DNA of 64,000 bases from NCBI RefSeq assembly GCF_013358405.1, contig NZ_CP054836.1, forward strand, positions 2,542,001 through 2,606,000, given 5' to 3'. The stretch comes from Oricola thermophila (GTDB taxonomy: Bacteria > Pseudomonadota > Alphaproteobacteria > Rhizobiales > Rhizobiaceae). Position 1 is the stretch's first letter; each line of letters starts with the position of its first letter. Of this stretch, positions 26,249 to 35,477 are shown one piece after another. The position numbers and the translations under genes were made by a program. The notes beneath the pieces were generated by a model. That model made no database searches, was not told the origin of the DNA, and was given only the letters and a program-made list of their open reading frames with translations.

Positions 26249-27706
26249 CTAGAGGCCAAGACCGCCGATGCAGACATACTTGGTATCGAGATATTCGAGA
26301 ATGCCTTCCCTGCCGCCCTCGGAACCGAGACCGGATTCCTTGTGGCCGCCGAACGGCGCCTCCGGCGTGGTGATTACACCCTCGTTTACACCGACGAGAC
26401 CGTAGTCGAGCCCCTCCATCACGCGGAAGGCCTGACCGAGATCGCGGGTATAGAAGTAGCAGGCCAGACCGTATTCGGTGTCGTTTGCCAGCGCGATCGC
26501 CTCCTCCTCGGTTTCAAACCGGAAGATCGGCGAAACCGGGCCGAATATCTCCTCGCGGGAGAACCGCATCTCGGCAGTGGCATTCGCAATCACGGTCGGC
26601 TGGAAGAAGGACTGGCCTAGCTCGTGGCGATTGCCGCCGGTCAGTACCTTGCCGCCCTTCGAGACGGCATCGGCGATCAGTTCCTCTACCTTCTCGACAG
26701 CGGCCATGTCTATCAACGGCCCCTGCTGGGTGCCTTCCTCGGTGCCCGGGCCGACCTTCAGGCTCTCAGACTTTCTCGCCAGCTTCTCGGCGAATTCGTC
26801 ATAAACGCCCGCTTGGACATAGAAGCGGTTGGTGCACACGCAAGTCTGGCCGGAATTGCGATACTTCGCGGCAACGGCACCCTCTACCGCCTTGTCGACA
26901 TCTGCGGAATCGAACACCAGGAACGGGGCATTTCCCCCGAGCTCCATCGACACCTTCTTTACGGTGTCGGCACACTGCCTGAGCAGAATCTTGCCGACAT
27001 CGGTTGAACCGGTGAAGGTGATCTTCTTGACAGCAGGGTTCGAAGTCATCTCCCCACCGATCTGCGATGCAGAGCCGGTAACGATGTTCATGACACCTTC
27101 CGGCAGTCCGGCCATCTCGGCGATCACGCCCCAGGCGAGACCGGAATAGGGCGTCTGCGAAGCGGGCTTGATGACTGCGGTACAGCCCGCCGCGATCGCC
27201 GGCCCGATCTTGCGGGCCAGCATGGACGACGGGAAATTCCAGGGCGTGATCGCACCGACAACACCGACCGGCTCCTTGCGCACGAGGATGCGGCGATCTG
27301 CCCATGGTGACGGCACGATGTCTCCATAGACACGGCGTCCCTCCTCGGCGAACCACAGAATGTAATTGGCACCGACAGTTATCTCTCCCTTCGCCTCGGC
27401 CAGCGGCTTGCCCTGCTCCAGGGTCAGCAGTTCCGCTAGGGCATCGACATTCTCGATCATCACGTCATGCATGCGGCGCAGCATCGCCGCGCGTTCGGCC
27501 GCTGTCGTCTTGCGGAAGCGCTCGAAGGCCGTCGCAGCGGCCTCGATGGCTCGCGCCGCCTCCGCCTGCCCGGCATTGGGAACGGTTCCGAGTACCGCGC
27601 CGGTTGCCGGATTGGTAACGGCGAGGGTGTCACCGGAATCCGCGGCGACCCACTTGCCACCGATCAAATTTGCCTCCTTCATGAAGGCACTGGTTCTTGT
27701 GAGCAT
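26249..27706 (-). CDS. gabD: NAD(P)-dependent succinate-semialdehyde-type dehydrogenase
   Basis: A 485-residue aldehyde dehydrogenase. The start is taken at 27706 (MLTRTSAFMKEANL), since GGAGG is correctly spaced for it and too close to the ATG at 27712. Motifs: TPWNFPSSMLARKIGPAIAAG for cofactor, catalytic Glu in MELGGNAPF (about 254), catalytic Cys in NSGQTCVCTNR (about 288), EEIFGPVSP. The closest family is GabD/SSADH, oxidising succinate semialdehyde to succinate; related enzymes take glutarate or malonate semialdehydes. Neighbouring aminotransferase and BKACE genes suggest it acts on a semialdehyde from an amino-acid-like substrate. Confidence 0.88.
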   Translation of the reverse strand: MLTRTSAFMKEANLIGGKWVAADSGDTLAVTNPATGAVLGTVPNAGQAEAARAIEAAATAFERFRKTTAAERAAMLRRMHDVMIENVDALAELLTLEQGKPLAEAKGEITVGANYILWFAEEGRRVYGDIVPSPWADRRILVRKEPVGVVGAITPWNFPSSMLARKIGPAIAAGCTAVIKPASQTPYSGLAWGVIAEMAGLPEGVMNIVTGSASQIGGEMTSNPAVKKITFTGSTDVGKILLRQCADTVKKVSMELGGNAPFLVFDSADVDKAVEGAVAAKYRNSGQTCVCTNRFYVQAGVYDEFAEKLARKSESLKVGPGTEEGTQQGPLIDMAAVEKVEELIADAVSKGGKVLTGGNRHELGQSFFQPTVIANATAEMRFSREEIFGPVSPIFRFETEEEAIALANDTEYGLACYFYTRDLGQAFRVMEGLDYGLVGVNEGVITTPEAPFGGHKESGLGSEGGREGILEYLDTKYVCIGGLGL

Positions 27707-27778
27707 CTGCATTTCCTCCGGGCGGCACTCGCAACCACTTGTTCTGCGAGAACGATCTGCACCAAGCGGGACAGTCGG

Positions 27779-28555
27779 TCAATGCTCGGCAACTGCGGCG
27801 ATTGCGCTTACCCTCTCCGCATTGTCCGCAGCGACGGAACCATCGGCGTTCCACAGGCTGTTCTCGAAACCGACCCGCACCTTGCCACCGGCCTCGAATG
27901 CGGCAGCCAGTGCCGCCGTCTCGCCGCGTCCGAACGCGCAAACCGCCCAGTCCGCCTCCAGCCCGGACCGGGCCAGTTCTGAGAGAAACGGTTGCAGATC
28001 TGCCGGATCGCTCTCCTGGTTCACGGCATAGCGCCCGAGAACGAATAGGAGCTGCATGTCTTCCCTCGGCACGACGCCGACGGACACCAGGGCGGCCAGG
28101 CGGGCAATTTCATCGGGCGCATAGAGAATGTGCTGAACCGCGATTTCCGCCTCGTGTGCCCAGGCATAGAACCGCGCCGCGTCGGCGGTGTCGTCGTCAT
28201 CGGGTAACATCTCGCGGAGCGAAACAGAGACCATTTCCGGCATGACAGCGCGTACAACGGCACGCTGTTCGTCCGGGGTATAGCGACCCACCGCTTCGGT
28301 AGTTATCTGCACCGCCATGCCGGGGACCTGGCGCGCCAGTTCCCCGGTCAACTCGGAATATAGACCCGCATCAAGCACATGGCGCTGGTCGGCGTCGCGC
28401 ACATGAGCGTGGATGCCGCCCGCACCGGCCGCGTAACAGGCTTTCGCCGTATCGACGATCTGCGGGATCGTCACCGGCAATTCCGGGTGGTCAGCAGTGG
28501 TACGGCGCGCTCCATTGGGCGCGACCATGATGTCTGGAAGCGACCGCGCGCCCAT
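27779..28555 (-). CDS. BKACE-family enzyme (3-keto-5-aminohexanoate cleavage enzyme-like, DUF849)
   Basis: A 258-residue TIM-barrel protein. It begins with the family strand IMVAPNGARRT and has the zinc ligands H49 and H51 in GGIHAHVRD. BKACE enzymes condense a beta-keto acid with acetyl-CoA, releasing acetoacetate (or analogue) and a new CoA thioester. The family has many specificities, so the substrate cannot be read from sequence. It is somewhat shorter than the typical 275-310 residues. It starts 2 bases after the aminotransferase stop, so the two are surely co-translated. An aminotransferase product (a keto acid) is a natural substrate. Confidence 0.85.
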   Translation of the reverse strand: MGARSLPDIMVAPNGARRTTADHPELPVTIPQIVDTAKACYAAGAGGIHAHVRDADQRHVLDAGLYSELTGELARQVPGMAVQITTEAVGRYTPDEQRAVVRAVMPEMVSVSLREMLPDDDDTADAARFYAWAHEAEIAVQHILYAPDEIARLAALVSVGVVPREDMQLLFVLGRYAVNQESDPADLQPFLSELARSGLEADWAVCAFGRGETAALAAAFEAGGKVRVGFENSLWNADGSVAADNAERVSAIAAVAEH

Positions 28556-28557
28556 TT

Positions 28558-29877
28558 TCAGAACACCGCCCGCATGGCCGTGTCGAGCTTGCCGACGACC
28601 TCGTCGATCTGTGCGTCCTCGATGATAAAGGGTGGTGCGAGCAGGACGTGATCGCCCCTTGCACCGTCAATCGTGCCACCCATGGGGTAGCATATCAAAC
28701 CTGCCTCGAAGGCATGCTTCTTCAAGCTTTTCGCGATGCCGCGTTTCGGATCGAACGGCGCTTTCGTCGCGCGGTCCTCCACGAACTCCATCCCGAGAAA
28801 CAGCCCCCGCCCCCGTATGTCGCCTACATGCGGATGCTGTCCGAAGGCATTTTCCAGTTCGGCCCTCAATCTCGCGCCCCGATCTTCCACTTTTGCAAGC
28901 AAACCGCGCTCGATAATCGCCGTGACCACCGCACCCGCCGCTGCAGTGGCGACCGGATGTCCCATATAGGTGTGACCGTGTTGGAAGAACCCGGATCCGG
29001 CGGCGATCGCGTCATATATCTTCGCCGTGCACATCATGGCGCCGATCGGCTGGTAGCCCGCACCAAGTCCCTTGGCAACGGTCACGATATCCGGCGAAAT
29101 GCCCTCCTGCTCGCAGGCGAAAAGAGTCCCGGTACGGCCCATGCCGCACATCACCTCGTCCAGGATCAGCAGGATGCCGTACTTGTCGCAGATCTCGCGG
29201 ATGCGCCGGAAATAGCCCTCGACCGGCGGCACGGCGCCCGCCGTCGCGCCGACGACCGGCTCGGCGATGAAAGCAAGTACCGTTTCCGGTCCCAGCCGCT
29301 CGATTTCCGCTTCCAGTTCGTTAGCCACACGCTGGCCAAACTCGAAGGCGCTTTCGCCCTGTTCGCGGCCGCGATACTCATAGCAAGGTGATATATGCGA
29401 TGTCTCGACCAGCAACGGCGCGAACTGGCGGCGACGCCATTCGTTCCCGCCGGCAGCAAGCGCGCCCAGCGTGTTGCCGTGATAGGACTGGCGGCGCGCG
29501 ATGACGCGATGACGGTCCTGGCCGATCTCGAGAAAGTACTGCCGGGCAAGCTTGATCGCAGCCTCCACGGCTTCCGATCCGCCGGAAACGAAATAGACAC
29601 GGTCGATGCCTTCGGGGGCATATTCGACAAGAATATCCGCCAGTTCCTCCGCCGGATCTGATGTGAAGAATCCGGTATGGGCAAAGGCGATCCGGTCGAG
29701 TTGCTCCTTGATTGCTGCGGTCACACTCGGATCGGAATGCCCGAGACAGGAAACGGCAGCACCGCCGGAGCCGTCAAAGTAGCGCTTGCCGGTCTTGTCG
29801 ATGATGTAGCAGCCATCGCCCTGCGCTGCCACCGGCAGCGTGCCAACAGTCGAACGGCCGAATATATGCGATCCCAT
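28558..29877 (-). CDS. PLP-dependent class III aminotransferase (omega-amino acid type)
   Basis: A 439-residue fold-type I aminotransferase. The start is the ATG at 29877 (MGSHIFGRS), with GGAGGG before it. Motifs: FDGSGGAAVSCLGHSDP, FVSGGSEAVEAAIKLARQY, AEPVVGATAGAVPPVEGYF, ILDEVMCGMGRTG, and the Schiff-base Lys near 270 in VAKGLGAGYQPIGA. Annotations in this class range from beta-alanine/taurine-pyruvate to omega-amino acid transaminases; the exact substrate is open. Coupled to the BKACE gene (2-base gap), it probably makes the keto acid that BKACE cleaves (inference). Confidence 0.9.
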   Translation of the reverse strand: MGSHIFGRSTVGTLPVAAQGDGCYIIDKTGKRYFDGSGGAAVSCLGHSDPSVTAAIKEQLDRIAFAHTGFFTSDPAEELADILVEYAPEGIDRVYFVSGGSEAVEAAIKLARQYFLEIGQDRHRVIARRQSYHGNTLGALAAGGNEWRRRQFAPLLVETSHISPCYEYRGREQGESAFEFGQRVANELEAEIERLGPETVLAFIAEPVVGATAGAVPPVEGYFRRIREICDKYGILLILDEVMCGMGRTGTLFACEQEGISPDIVTVAKGLGAGYQPIGAMMCTAKIYDAIAAGSGFFQHGHTYMGHPVATAAAGAVVTAIIERGLLAKVEDRGARLRAELENAFGQHPHVGDIRGRGLFLGMEFVEDRATKAPFDPKRGIAKSLKKHAFEAGLICYPMGGTIDGARGDHVLLAPPFIIEDAQIDEVVGKLDTAMRAVF

Positions 29878-29923
29878 GGATTTTCCCTCCGGCGACCAAC
29901 TCGGCGGCACCAATCCGCCCGGT

Positions 29924-29954
29924 CAATTGCGCGGTGGCGCATGCGCCGCAATTG
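29924..29954. promoter_or_regulatory. Nested inverted repeat upstream of the aminotransferase gene
   Basis: CAATTGCG (29924-29931) and CGCAATTG (29947-29954) are exact inverted copies, enclosing a 12-base palindrome GGCGCATGCGCC (29936-29947) that shares one base with the right arm. It lies about 47 bases upstream of the aminotransferase ATG and downstream of the universal stress gene. It could be an operator or a transcript-end structure; no T-run supports termination. Confidence 0.4.
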
Positions 29955-29982
29955 AGGCCGAAATGCGAATGTCGGGAAATGT

Positions 29983-30408
29983 CTATTCGCGGACGATCAA
30001 TACCGAGGCGGAAGTGTGTCGAGCGACGTGATCGGCATTCGGACCGATCAGGATGTCAGCCAGTTCCGGACGATGCGATGCCATGACGATCAGGTCACAG
30101 CCATTGTCCTCCGCAACGCGCACAACCTCCCGATAGACCTGGCCAACCGCAACGTGCTCGGTGACATCCACGCCGGGCATTTCGCGAGCGACAAGGGCTG
30201 TCAGGCCTTCCGCCGCCTTTCGCGTGATCTTTTCCTCGTAGTCATCTGGGAAATACTGCGCGACCATGGCGGTACGGATGTCCTGCACGACCGTTACGAC
30301 ATGCAGCTTAGCCCCAAATGTCATGGCCATCTTGAGCGCCACGGGTATCGCCTTCTTCCATGAGCTCTCGTGCGCCAAGTCGACAGCCAGCAATATTGCC
30401 TTGTACAT
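29983..30408 (-). CDS. Universal stress protein (UspA family)
   Basis: A 141-residue single Usp domain: MYKAILLAVDLAHESSWKKA at the start and HTSASVLIVRE at the end. The classic ATP-binding loop G-x2-G-x9-G-(S/T) is not intact; the segment reads MASHRPELADILIGPNADHV, so ATP binding may be weak or absent. It begins 15 bases after the TRAP permease stop. Usp genes are often linked to TAXI/TRAP transporters and may modulate transport (known for a dicarboxylate TeaD-type case); a similar role is inferred here. Confidence 0.92.
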   Translation of the reverse strand: MYKAILLAVDLAHESSWKKAIPVALKMAMTFGAKLHVVTVVQDIRTAMVAQYFPDDYEEKITRKAAEGLTALVAREMPGVDVTEHVAVGQVYREVVRVAEDNGCDLIVMASHRPELADILIGPNADHVARHTSASVLIVRE

Positions 30409-30423
30409 CTTTCTGATCTCCCG

Positions 30424-33168
30424 CTAGGCGACAGCCTGCTGTTCGCCGGACGCCGGCGGCGCACGACGGCGTTGTGCCCATATGACGAGTGCAAGCAACA
30501 GCAGTGCCGGAATGTATATCCAGTATTTCGACGGCGTTTCCGCCGACTTCAGGACGCGAACGATTTCCTGGTCCCAGTCAAGGCCGACATCCTGGGCCGG
30601 GGAATCGAAAGCCACATCATCGATGATGGTCTTGCCGTCGCGCTCCACCAGTGTCAGGCCGGCGGCCTCTATCCGTTCTTCTCCGGTGGCCCCGTCGGGC
30701 AACTCGAGCAGAACGACCCATTCACGCGTCTCCCCGACGGAATCGAGACCGGATATGCGTAGCCGCAGGTTCTCGCCGGATGGCACCTCGCCGGCCGCAG
30801 CCGCGATCTCGGCGGGAGGCACGTCCTCGTAAGGCGGGAACACCATGTCCATCCAGAATCCCGGTCTGAAGAACGTAAAAGCGAGAAGCAGCAGCGCCAC
30901 CGTCTCCCACAGACGGTTCCTCGCAATGAACCAGCCTTGCGTGCCTGCCGCAAACAACAACATCGCCACGGTCGCGATCACGAAGATGAAAACACCGTGG
31001 ATCCAGTCCACCTCGATCAGCAGAAGGTCTGTATTGAAGATGAACAGGAACGGCAGCGCAGCAGTGCGCAGCGAATAGAAGAAGGCAACAAAACCGGTAC
31101 GGATCGGATCGCCTCCCGACACGGCCGCCGCGGCAAATGAGGCAAGCCCGACCGGAGGCGTCACGTCGGCCATGATGCCGAAATAGAAAACAAAGAGATG
31201 AACCGCGATGAGCGGCACGAGAAGTCCGTTTTCCTGGCCGAGCGTAACGATCACCGGAGCGAGCAGCGCGGAGACAACGATGTAGTTTGCCGTCGTCGGC
31301 AGCCCCATTCCGAGGATCAGGGACAGGATAGCCGTCAGGAACAGGATAGCCAGCAGGTTGCCGCCCGACAGCACTTCCACCACGTCGGCCAGAGCAGAGC
31401 CGACACCGGTCTGCGACACGGCGCCGACGATGATCCCCGCCGTTGCCGTCGCAATGCCAATCCCGATCATGTTGCGCGCGCCCGAGATCAGACCGTCGAC
31501 GAGTTCATCCCAGCCGCGCCGGAAGGCCGCGCCCATTTGGCGCTCGCCGCGGAAGATCGCGAACAGCGGACGTTGTGTGAGCAGGATGAATATCATGAAG
31601 GCGGAAGCCCAGAAGGCCGAAAGACCGGGAGAGAGGCGCTCCACCATCAGCGCCCACACAAGCACAACAACAGGTAGAATGAAGTGCAGCCCGGACTTGA
31701 TTGTAGGACCCGGCAGCGGCAGCGCGCTCACCGGCGCGTTCGGATCATCCAGCTTAGGCTCCGGATAACGGGAACCAAATGCGACCAGCCCGACATAAGC
31801 CGCTGTGAGGACAGCGAAGATGACATAGGGCGCGGCAGCGCCGAACGTCGGACGAATCCAGCCCATGCCGTAATAGACGCCAAAGGAAATTGCACAAAGA
31901 ACCGCCACGCCGAAGACGAAGCCGACGAGACGCCGCATCAGCGGCCCCGGAACATAGGCACGGGGCAGTCCCTCCATGCCCGCCTTCGCGGCTTCGAGAT
32001 GCACGATATAGACCAGCGCAATGTACGAAATGACCGCCGGCAAAAAGGCGTGCTTCACCACATCGAAATAGGGAATGCCGACATATTCCACCATCAGGAA
32101 TGCAGCCGCGCCCATGACCGGCGGCATGATCTGGCCGTTGACCGACGATGCGACCTCGACGGCGCCGGCCTTCTCGGAGGAGAAGCCGACCTTCTTCATC
32201 AGCGGTATGGTGAAGGTGCCGGTGGTAACCACATTGGCTATGGACGAGCCAGAGATCAGCCCGGTCATCGCCGAAGATACGACTGCGGCCTTCGCGGGGC
32301 CGCCCTTCATGTGCCCCATCAGCGAAAAGGCCACCTGGATGAAATAGTTGCCGGCGCCGGCCTTGTCCAAAAGGGCGCCGAAAAGCACGAAGAGGAAGAC
32401 AAACGATGTCGAGACGCCGAGCGCGATGCCGAACACGCCCTCGGTGCTGATCCAGTGGTGGTTGACGATCTCGCGCAGATTGTTGCCCTTGTGGGCGACG
32501 ATCTCCGGCATCCACGGGCCCAGCACGGTATAGACCAGGAACAGCGAAGCGACGATGACAAGCGCCGGGCCAAGCGAACGGCGCGTGGCCTCGAGAAGCA
32601 GGAGCAGCCCCGCCACCGACACGACATAGTCGATGAAGACCGGCTGGCCGACGCGGTCGGCGATCGGTCCGTAAAACAGGAACAGGTAGGCCGCGCAGAA
32701 ACCGCCGATGGCGGCCATGATCCATTCGTGGATCGCAACGCGATCATTGCGCGTCGGCAAGGCGCAGGCCGCGGCAACGACAACGGTGATCGCAAGCACG
32801 ACCCACACCGGGAAAATGTCCCCGGCCGAGAGCGCCAGCAGGCCTCCGAGAACGAGCGGCACGCCAAGCCCGAATATCGTCTGCACGGCACCATGGCCGG
32901 GCGGGAAGGCCAAAAAGGCGAGGACAACTGCGAAGGCAAGATGGATGGAACGCGCCTCGGTGTCGTTGAAGACGCCGATACCGACCGCAAATGGCAGCGG
33001 CGAGGCGTACCAGAGCTGGAACAGCGACCACAGGAGCGCGATCCCGGCGATCAGCCGACCGATGAAACCTCCGGCGGAACGCCCTCCGGTATCGGCCTGC
33101 GCGACGAGTTCATCGATCTCCGCCTGGCTGAGCCCCTCATGTTCCTTCGGCTGCGTTGCATCGACCAT
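30424..33168 (-). CDS. TRAP transporter fused permease (DctQM type) of the TAXI family
   Basis: About 914 residues and many membrane segments: an N-terminal small-permease-like part fused to the large DctM-type permease. Typical stretches are GSSIANVVTTGTFTIPLMKKVGF, MPPVMGAAAFLMVEYVGI and ILGMGLPTTANYIVVSALLAP. After the last permease helices comes a soluble C-terminal domain (about residues 770-880, DUF3394-like) with a final membrane helix (YWIYIPALLLLALVIW). It imports an organic acid using a Na+ or H+ gradient together with the binding protein encoded upstream. The start is put at 33168 (GGGGA well spaced); an ATG at 33177 abuts the GGGG. A terminator separates it from the binding-protein gene. 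Confidence 0.93.
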   Translation of the reverse strand: MVDATQPKEHEGLSQAEIDELVAQADTGGRSAGGFIGRLIAGIALLWSLFQLWYASPLPFAVGIGVFNDTEARSIHLAFAVVLAFLAFPPGHGAVQTIFGLGVPLVLGGLLALSAGDIFPVWVVLAITVVVAAACALPTRNDRVAIHEWIMAAIGGFCAAYLFLFYGPIADRVGQPVFIDYVVSVAGLLLLLEATRRSLGPALVIVASLFLVYTVLGPWMPEIVAHKGNNLREIVNHHWISTEGVFGIALGVSTSFVFLFVLFGALLDKAGAGNYFIQVAFSLMGHMKGGPAKAAVVSSAMTGLISGSSIANVVTTGTFTIPLMKKVGFSSEKAGAVEVASSVNGQIMPPVMGAAAFLMVEYVGIPYFDVVKHAFLPAVISYIALVYIVHLEAAKAGMEGLPRAYVPGPLMRRLVGFVFGVAVLCAISFGVYYGMGWIRPTFGAAAPYVIFAVLTAAYVGLVAFGSRYPEPKLDDPNAPVSALPLPGPTIKSGLHFILPVVVLVWALMVERLSPGLSAFWASAFMIFILLTQRPLFAIFRGERQMGAAFRRGWDELVDGLISGARNMIGIGIATATAGIIVGAVSQTGVGSALADVVEVLSGGNLLAILFLTAILSLILGMGLPTTANYIVVSALLAPVIVTLGQENGLLVPLIAVHLFVFYFGIMADVTPPVGLASFAAAAVSGGDPIRTGFVAFFYSLRTAALPFLFIFNTDLLLIEVDWIHGVFIFVIATVAMLLFAAGTQGWFIARNRLWETVALLLLAFTFFRPGFWMDMVFPPYEDVPPAEIAAAAGEVPSGENLRLRISGLDSVGETREWVVLLELPDGATGEERIEAAGLTLVERDGKTIIDDVAFDSPAQDVGLDWDQEIVRVLKSAETPSKYWIYIPALLLLALVIWAQRRRAPPASGEQQAVA

Positions 33169-33235
33169 GTCCGTCATCCCCGTTCGACCCGCGCATCATG
33201 CGGTCTTGAACCTCCCACAGGCCCGAAGGCCCCTA

Positions 33236-33267
33236 GCAAAACCCCGCGGACCAAGGTCCGCGGGGTT
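33236..33267 (-). terminator. Intrinsic terminator between TAXI binding protein and permease
   Basis: AACCCCGCGGACC (33240-33252) and GGTCCGCGGGGTT (33255-33267) form a perfect 13-bp stem. Read on the minus strand it ends in GGGGTTTT. It lies 10 bases after the binding-protein stop, so the binding protein would be made in excess over the permease, as is usual for such systems. Confidence 0.8.
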
Positions 33268-33277
33268 CCGAGGCGGC

Positions 33278-34240
33278 TTACATCCAGCCGCGTTCCTTGT
33301 AGTATTTCACCGCGCCGTCGTGCAGCGGCGCAGACAAGCCGTCCTTGATCATCTGCTCCTCGGTCAGGTTCTCGAAGGCCGGGTGCAGCTTCTTGAAGCG
33401 GTCGAAGTTGTCGAACACCGCCTTGACGACCTGGTAGACCACGTCCTCCGGCACGTCCGAGGACGAAACGAAGGTCGCCTTCACGCCGAAGGTCGTGACA
33501 TCATCGGGATTGCCCTTGTACATGCCGCCCGGAATCACCGCCTTGGCATAGTAGGGATTGTCGGCAACCAGCTTGTCGATTTCCTCGCCGTCGACATTGA
33601 CGAGAACGGCATCGGTCGTGGTTGTCGCTTCCTGGATGGCGCCTGCCGGGTGGCCGACCGTGTAGATCATGGCGTCGATCTTGTTGTCGCCAAGCGCGCC
33701 GGCCTGTTCGGCGGCCTTCAGCTCGGAAGCGAGCGCGAAGTCGTCAAGCGTCCAGCCCTTGGCCTCCAGCACGACATCCATCGTCGCGCGCTGACCGGAA
33801 CCCGGATTGCCGATATTGACGCGCTTGCCCTTCAGGTCGTCGAAGTTCTCGATTCCGGCATCGGCACGGGCAACGACGGTGAACGGCTCGCCGTGCACGG
33901 AAAAGACCGCGCGCAGCTTGTCGAACTTGTCACCCTCGAATTTCGAGGTGCCGTTGTAGGCGTGGAACTGCCAGTCGGACTGGGCAACGCCCATCTGCCG
34001 GTCGCCGTTCTTGATCGCATTGATGTTGTCGATCGAACCGCCGGTCGAAGGCGCCGTGCACTTGATATTGTGCTCCGCCGTGCCCCGATTCACCAGCCGG
34101 CAGATAGACTGGCCAACGACATAGTAAACGCCTGTCTGACCACCGGTACCGATTGTGATAAAGGTCTCTTCGGCGGTTGCCGCGGCCTGCGTGCCGAGCA
34201 CCAAGGCGCCAGCAACAATGGTTCGCAGGAGCATATTCAT
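33278..34240 (-). CDS. TAXI-family TRAP transporter solute-binding protein
   Basis: A 320-residue periplasmic protein with signal peptide (MLLRTIVAGALVLGTQAAATA) and the TAXI signature ITIGTGGQTGVYYVVGQSICRL immediately after it. Length is normal. It captures the substrate for the fused permease encoded next. TAXI systems have been tied to glutamate, alpha-ketoglutarate-like and other acids; the ligand here is unknown, but the downstream aminotransferase and dehydrogenase genes point to an amino acid or keto acid. GGGAG precedes the ATG at 34240. Confidence 0.94.
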   Translation of the reverse strand: MNMLLRTIVAGALVLGTQAAATAEETFITIGTGGQTGVYYVVGQSICRLVNRGTAEHNIKCTAPSTGGSIDNINAIKNGDRQMGVAQSDWQFHAYNGTSKFEGDKFDKLRAVFSVHGEPFTVVARADAGIENFDDLKGKRVNIGNPGSGQRATMDVVLEAKGWTLDDFALASELKAAEQAGALGDNKIDAMIYTVGHPAGAIQEATTTTDAVLVNVDGEEIDKLVADNPYYAKAVIPGGMYKGNPDDVTTFGVKATFVSSSDVPEDVVYQVVKAVFDNFDRFKKLHPAFENLTEEQMIKDGLSAPLHDGAVKYYKERGWM

Positions 34241-34341
34241 TTCATTCTCCCTTTTGGTAAAGCGGGTACAATTGCGCGATCATTGCGAGAAAGCAAATCC
34301 CGCCGGACCGCCGGAGTCTCCGTTTTCCACAACCGGTTGAT

Positions 34342-35376
34342 TCAGACGGTTTTTCGCGTGACGAGGCCCAGCAGAACGGGCAGGATTGCTATCAGCAAGA
34401 CTATCCGAAAGACATGATGCGTTGCAACGTAAACGGGGTCGTACCCCAATGCCAGCGCCATCGAGGACATGCCCTCGACACCGCCCGGGGCAAACGACAC
34501 CCAGGTCTGCCCGAACGGCAGATCAAGCAGCATGGAAACCGCTCCGGCTCCAAGGACGGACACCAGCACCGCCGCGGCCGTGGAAACCAGCCCCGCAACG
34601 GCAAGCCGCTTGAGGTCGCCGGCCGAAATGCCGGCAAAACGCGCGCCGATGACCGTTCCGGTTATCGAAAATCCGAAAAAGGTCACCGCGTCGGCGAGGC
34701 GGCCGGAGACGAGTCCGGATCCGTGCGCAATTCCGGAGACGAGAAGGCCGGCCATGATGAACGGCGCGGGGGCGCGCATCCGTGTCATTGCCATGCCCAG
34801 TGCGAAGGTTGCGACGAGCAGGAGCGCACTCCAGCCATGGCCGAGATGCGGCAGATCGACATGCGGCGCATTGCCGACCCCGCCGCCCGCATAGCCGATC
34901 ATGGGCGGCAGGAGCATGGTGATGAGGAACAGGCGCAGGCTCTGCAATACCATGACGAACCGCAGGTCTATGCCCCGGTCGGCTGCCAGCGACAGGGTAT
35001 AGGACAATGCGCCCGGCGAAGTGGCTAGCAGCGCCGTCGGCACATCGCAGTCGAAGATCTTCCGCAGGATCAGACCGCATACCAGGAGCACGGCCAGAAC
35101 GGTCAGGGCCAGCATCGCGATCGACAAGGGCCAGCGGGCAATGTCGGACCAGATGTCCGGAGTGACGCCGGACCCCAGCGAGACGCCGATAACGCAGAAT
35201 CCGATATCCCGCAGCAGGTCGGGAACCGCCGGTTCGAGCCGCCGTAGCGCCGCGACCGTTACCGCGAAGGTACTGCCCAGCAACGCGGCTGCGGGAAGAC
35301 CGAGAAACAATGCGAAAAGCGCGCCACCGAAACCGGCGGCGAGCGCTATCGCCAATCGCTTCCAATCGGATTTCAT
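34342..35376 (-). CDS. AbrB-family membrane protein (putative ammonia monooxygenase/transporter)
   Basis: About 344 residues with roughly ten hydrophobic segments, arranged as the two AbrB-duplication halves (for example LLRDIGFCVIGVSLGSGVTPD and LAVAGLVSTAAAVLVSVLGAG). The conserved FAPGGVEGMSSMALALGYDPVYVATHH near the C-terminus marks the family. The names 'ammonia monooxygenase' and 'aminobenzoyl transporter regulator' are legacy; it is most probably a small-molecule transporter. The start is put at the ATG 35376. It lies 100 bases upstream of the TAXI binding-protein gene on the same strand. Confidence 0.87.
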   Translation of the reverse strand: MKSDWKRLAIALAAGFGGALFALFLGLPAAALLGSTFAVTVAALRRLEPAVPDLLRDIGFCVIGVSLGSGVTPDIWSDIARWPLSIAMLALTVLAVLLVCGLILRKIFDCDVPTALLATSPGALSYTLSLAADRGIDLRFVMVLQSLRLFLITMLLPPMIGYAGGGVGNAPHVDLPHLGHGWSALLLVATFALGMAMTRMRAPAPFIMAGLLVSGIAHGSGLVSGRLADAVTFFGFSITGTVIGARFAGISAGDLKRLAVAGLVSTAAAVLVSVLGAGAVSMLLDLPFGQTWVSFAPGGVEGMSSMALALGYDPVYVATHHVFRIVLLIAILPVLLGLVTRKTV

Positions 35377-35477
35377 CACCGGGCCCTGCCGTTCAGATTC
35401 GAGCGCATGGCGTCACACAGCAAGGCGTCGGGCCATCGCGCCACCGGCGATCAGGCCCGCAGTTGCAACGTGCCTCG

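Noticed and set aside
31684..33348. Long open frame opposite the TRAP permease
   Set aside because: Translation is rich in Arg, His, Asp and Gly without domains, while the other strand encodes a clear permease.
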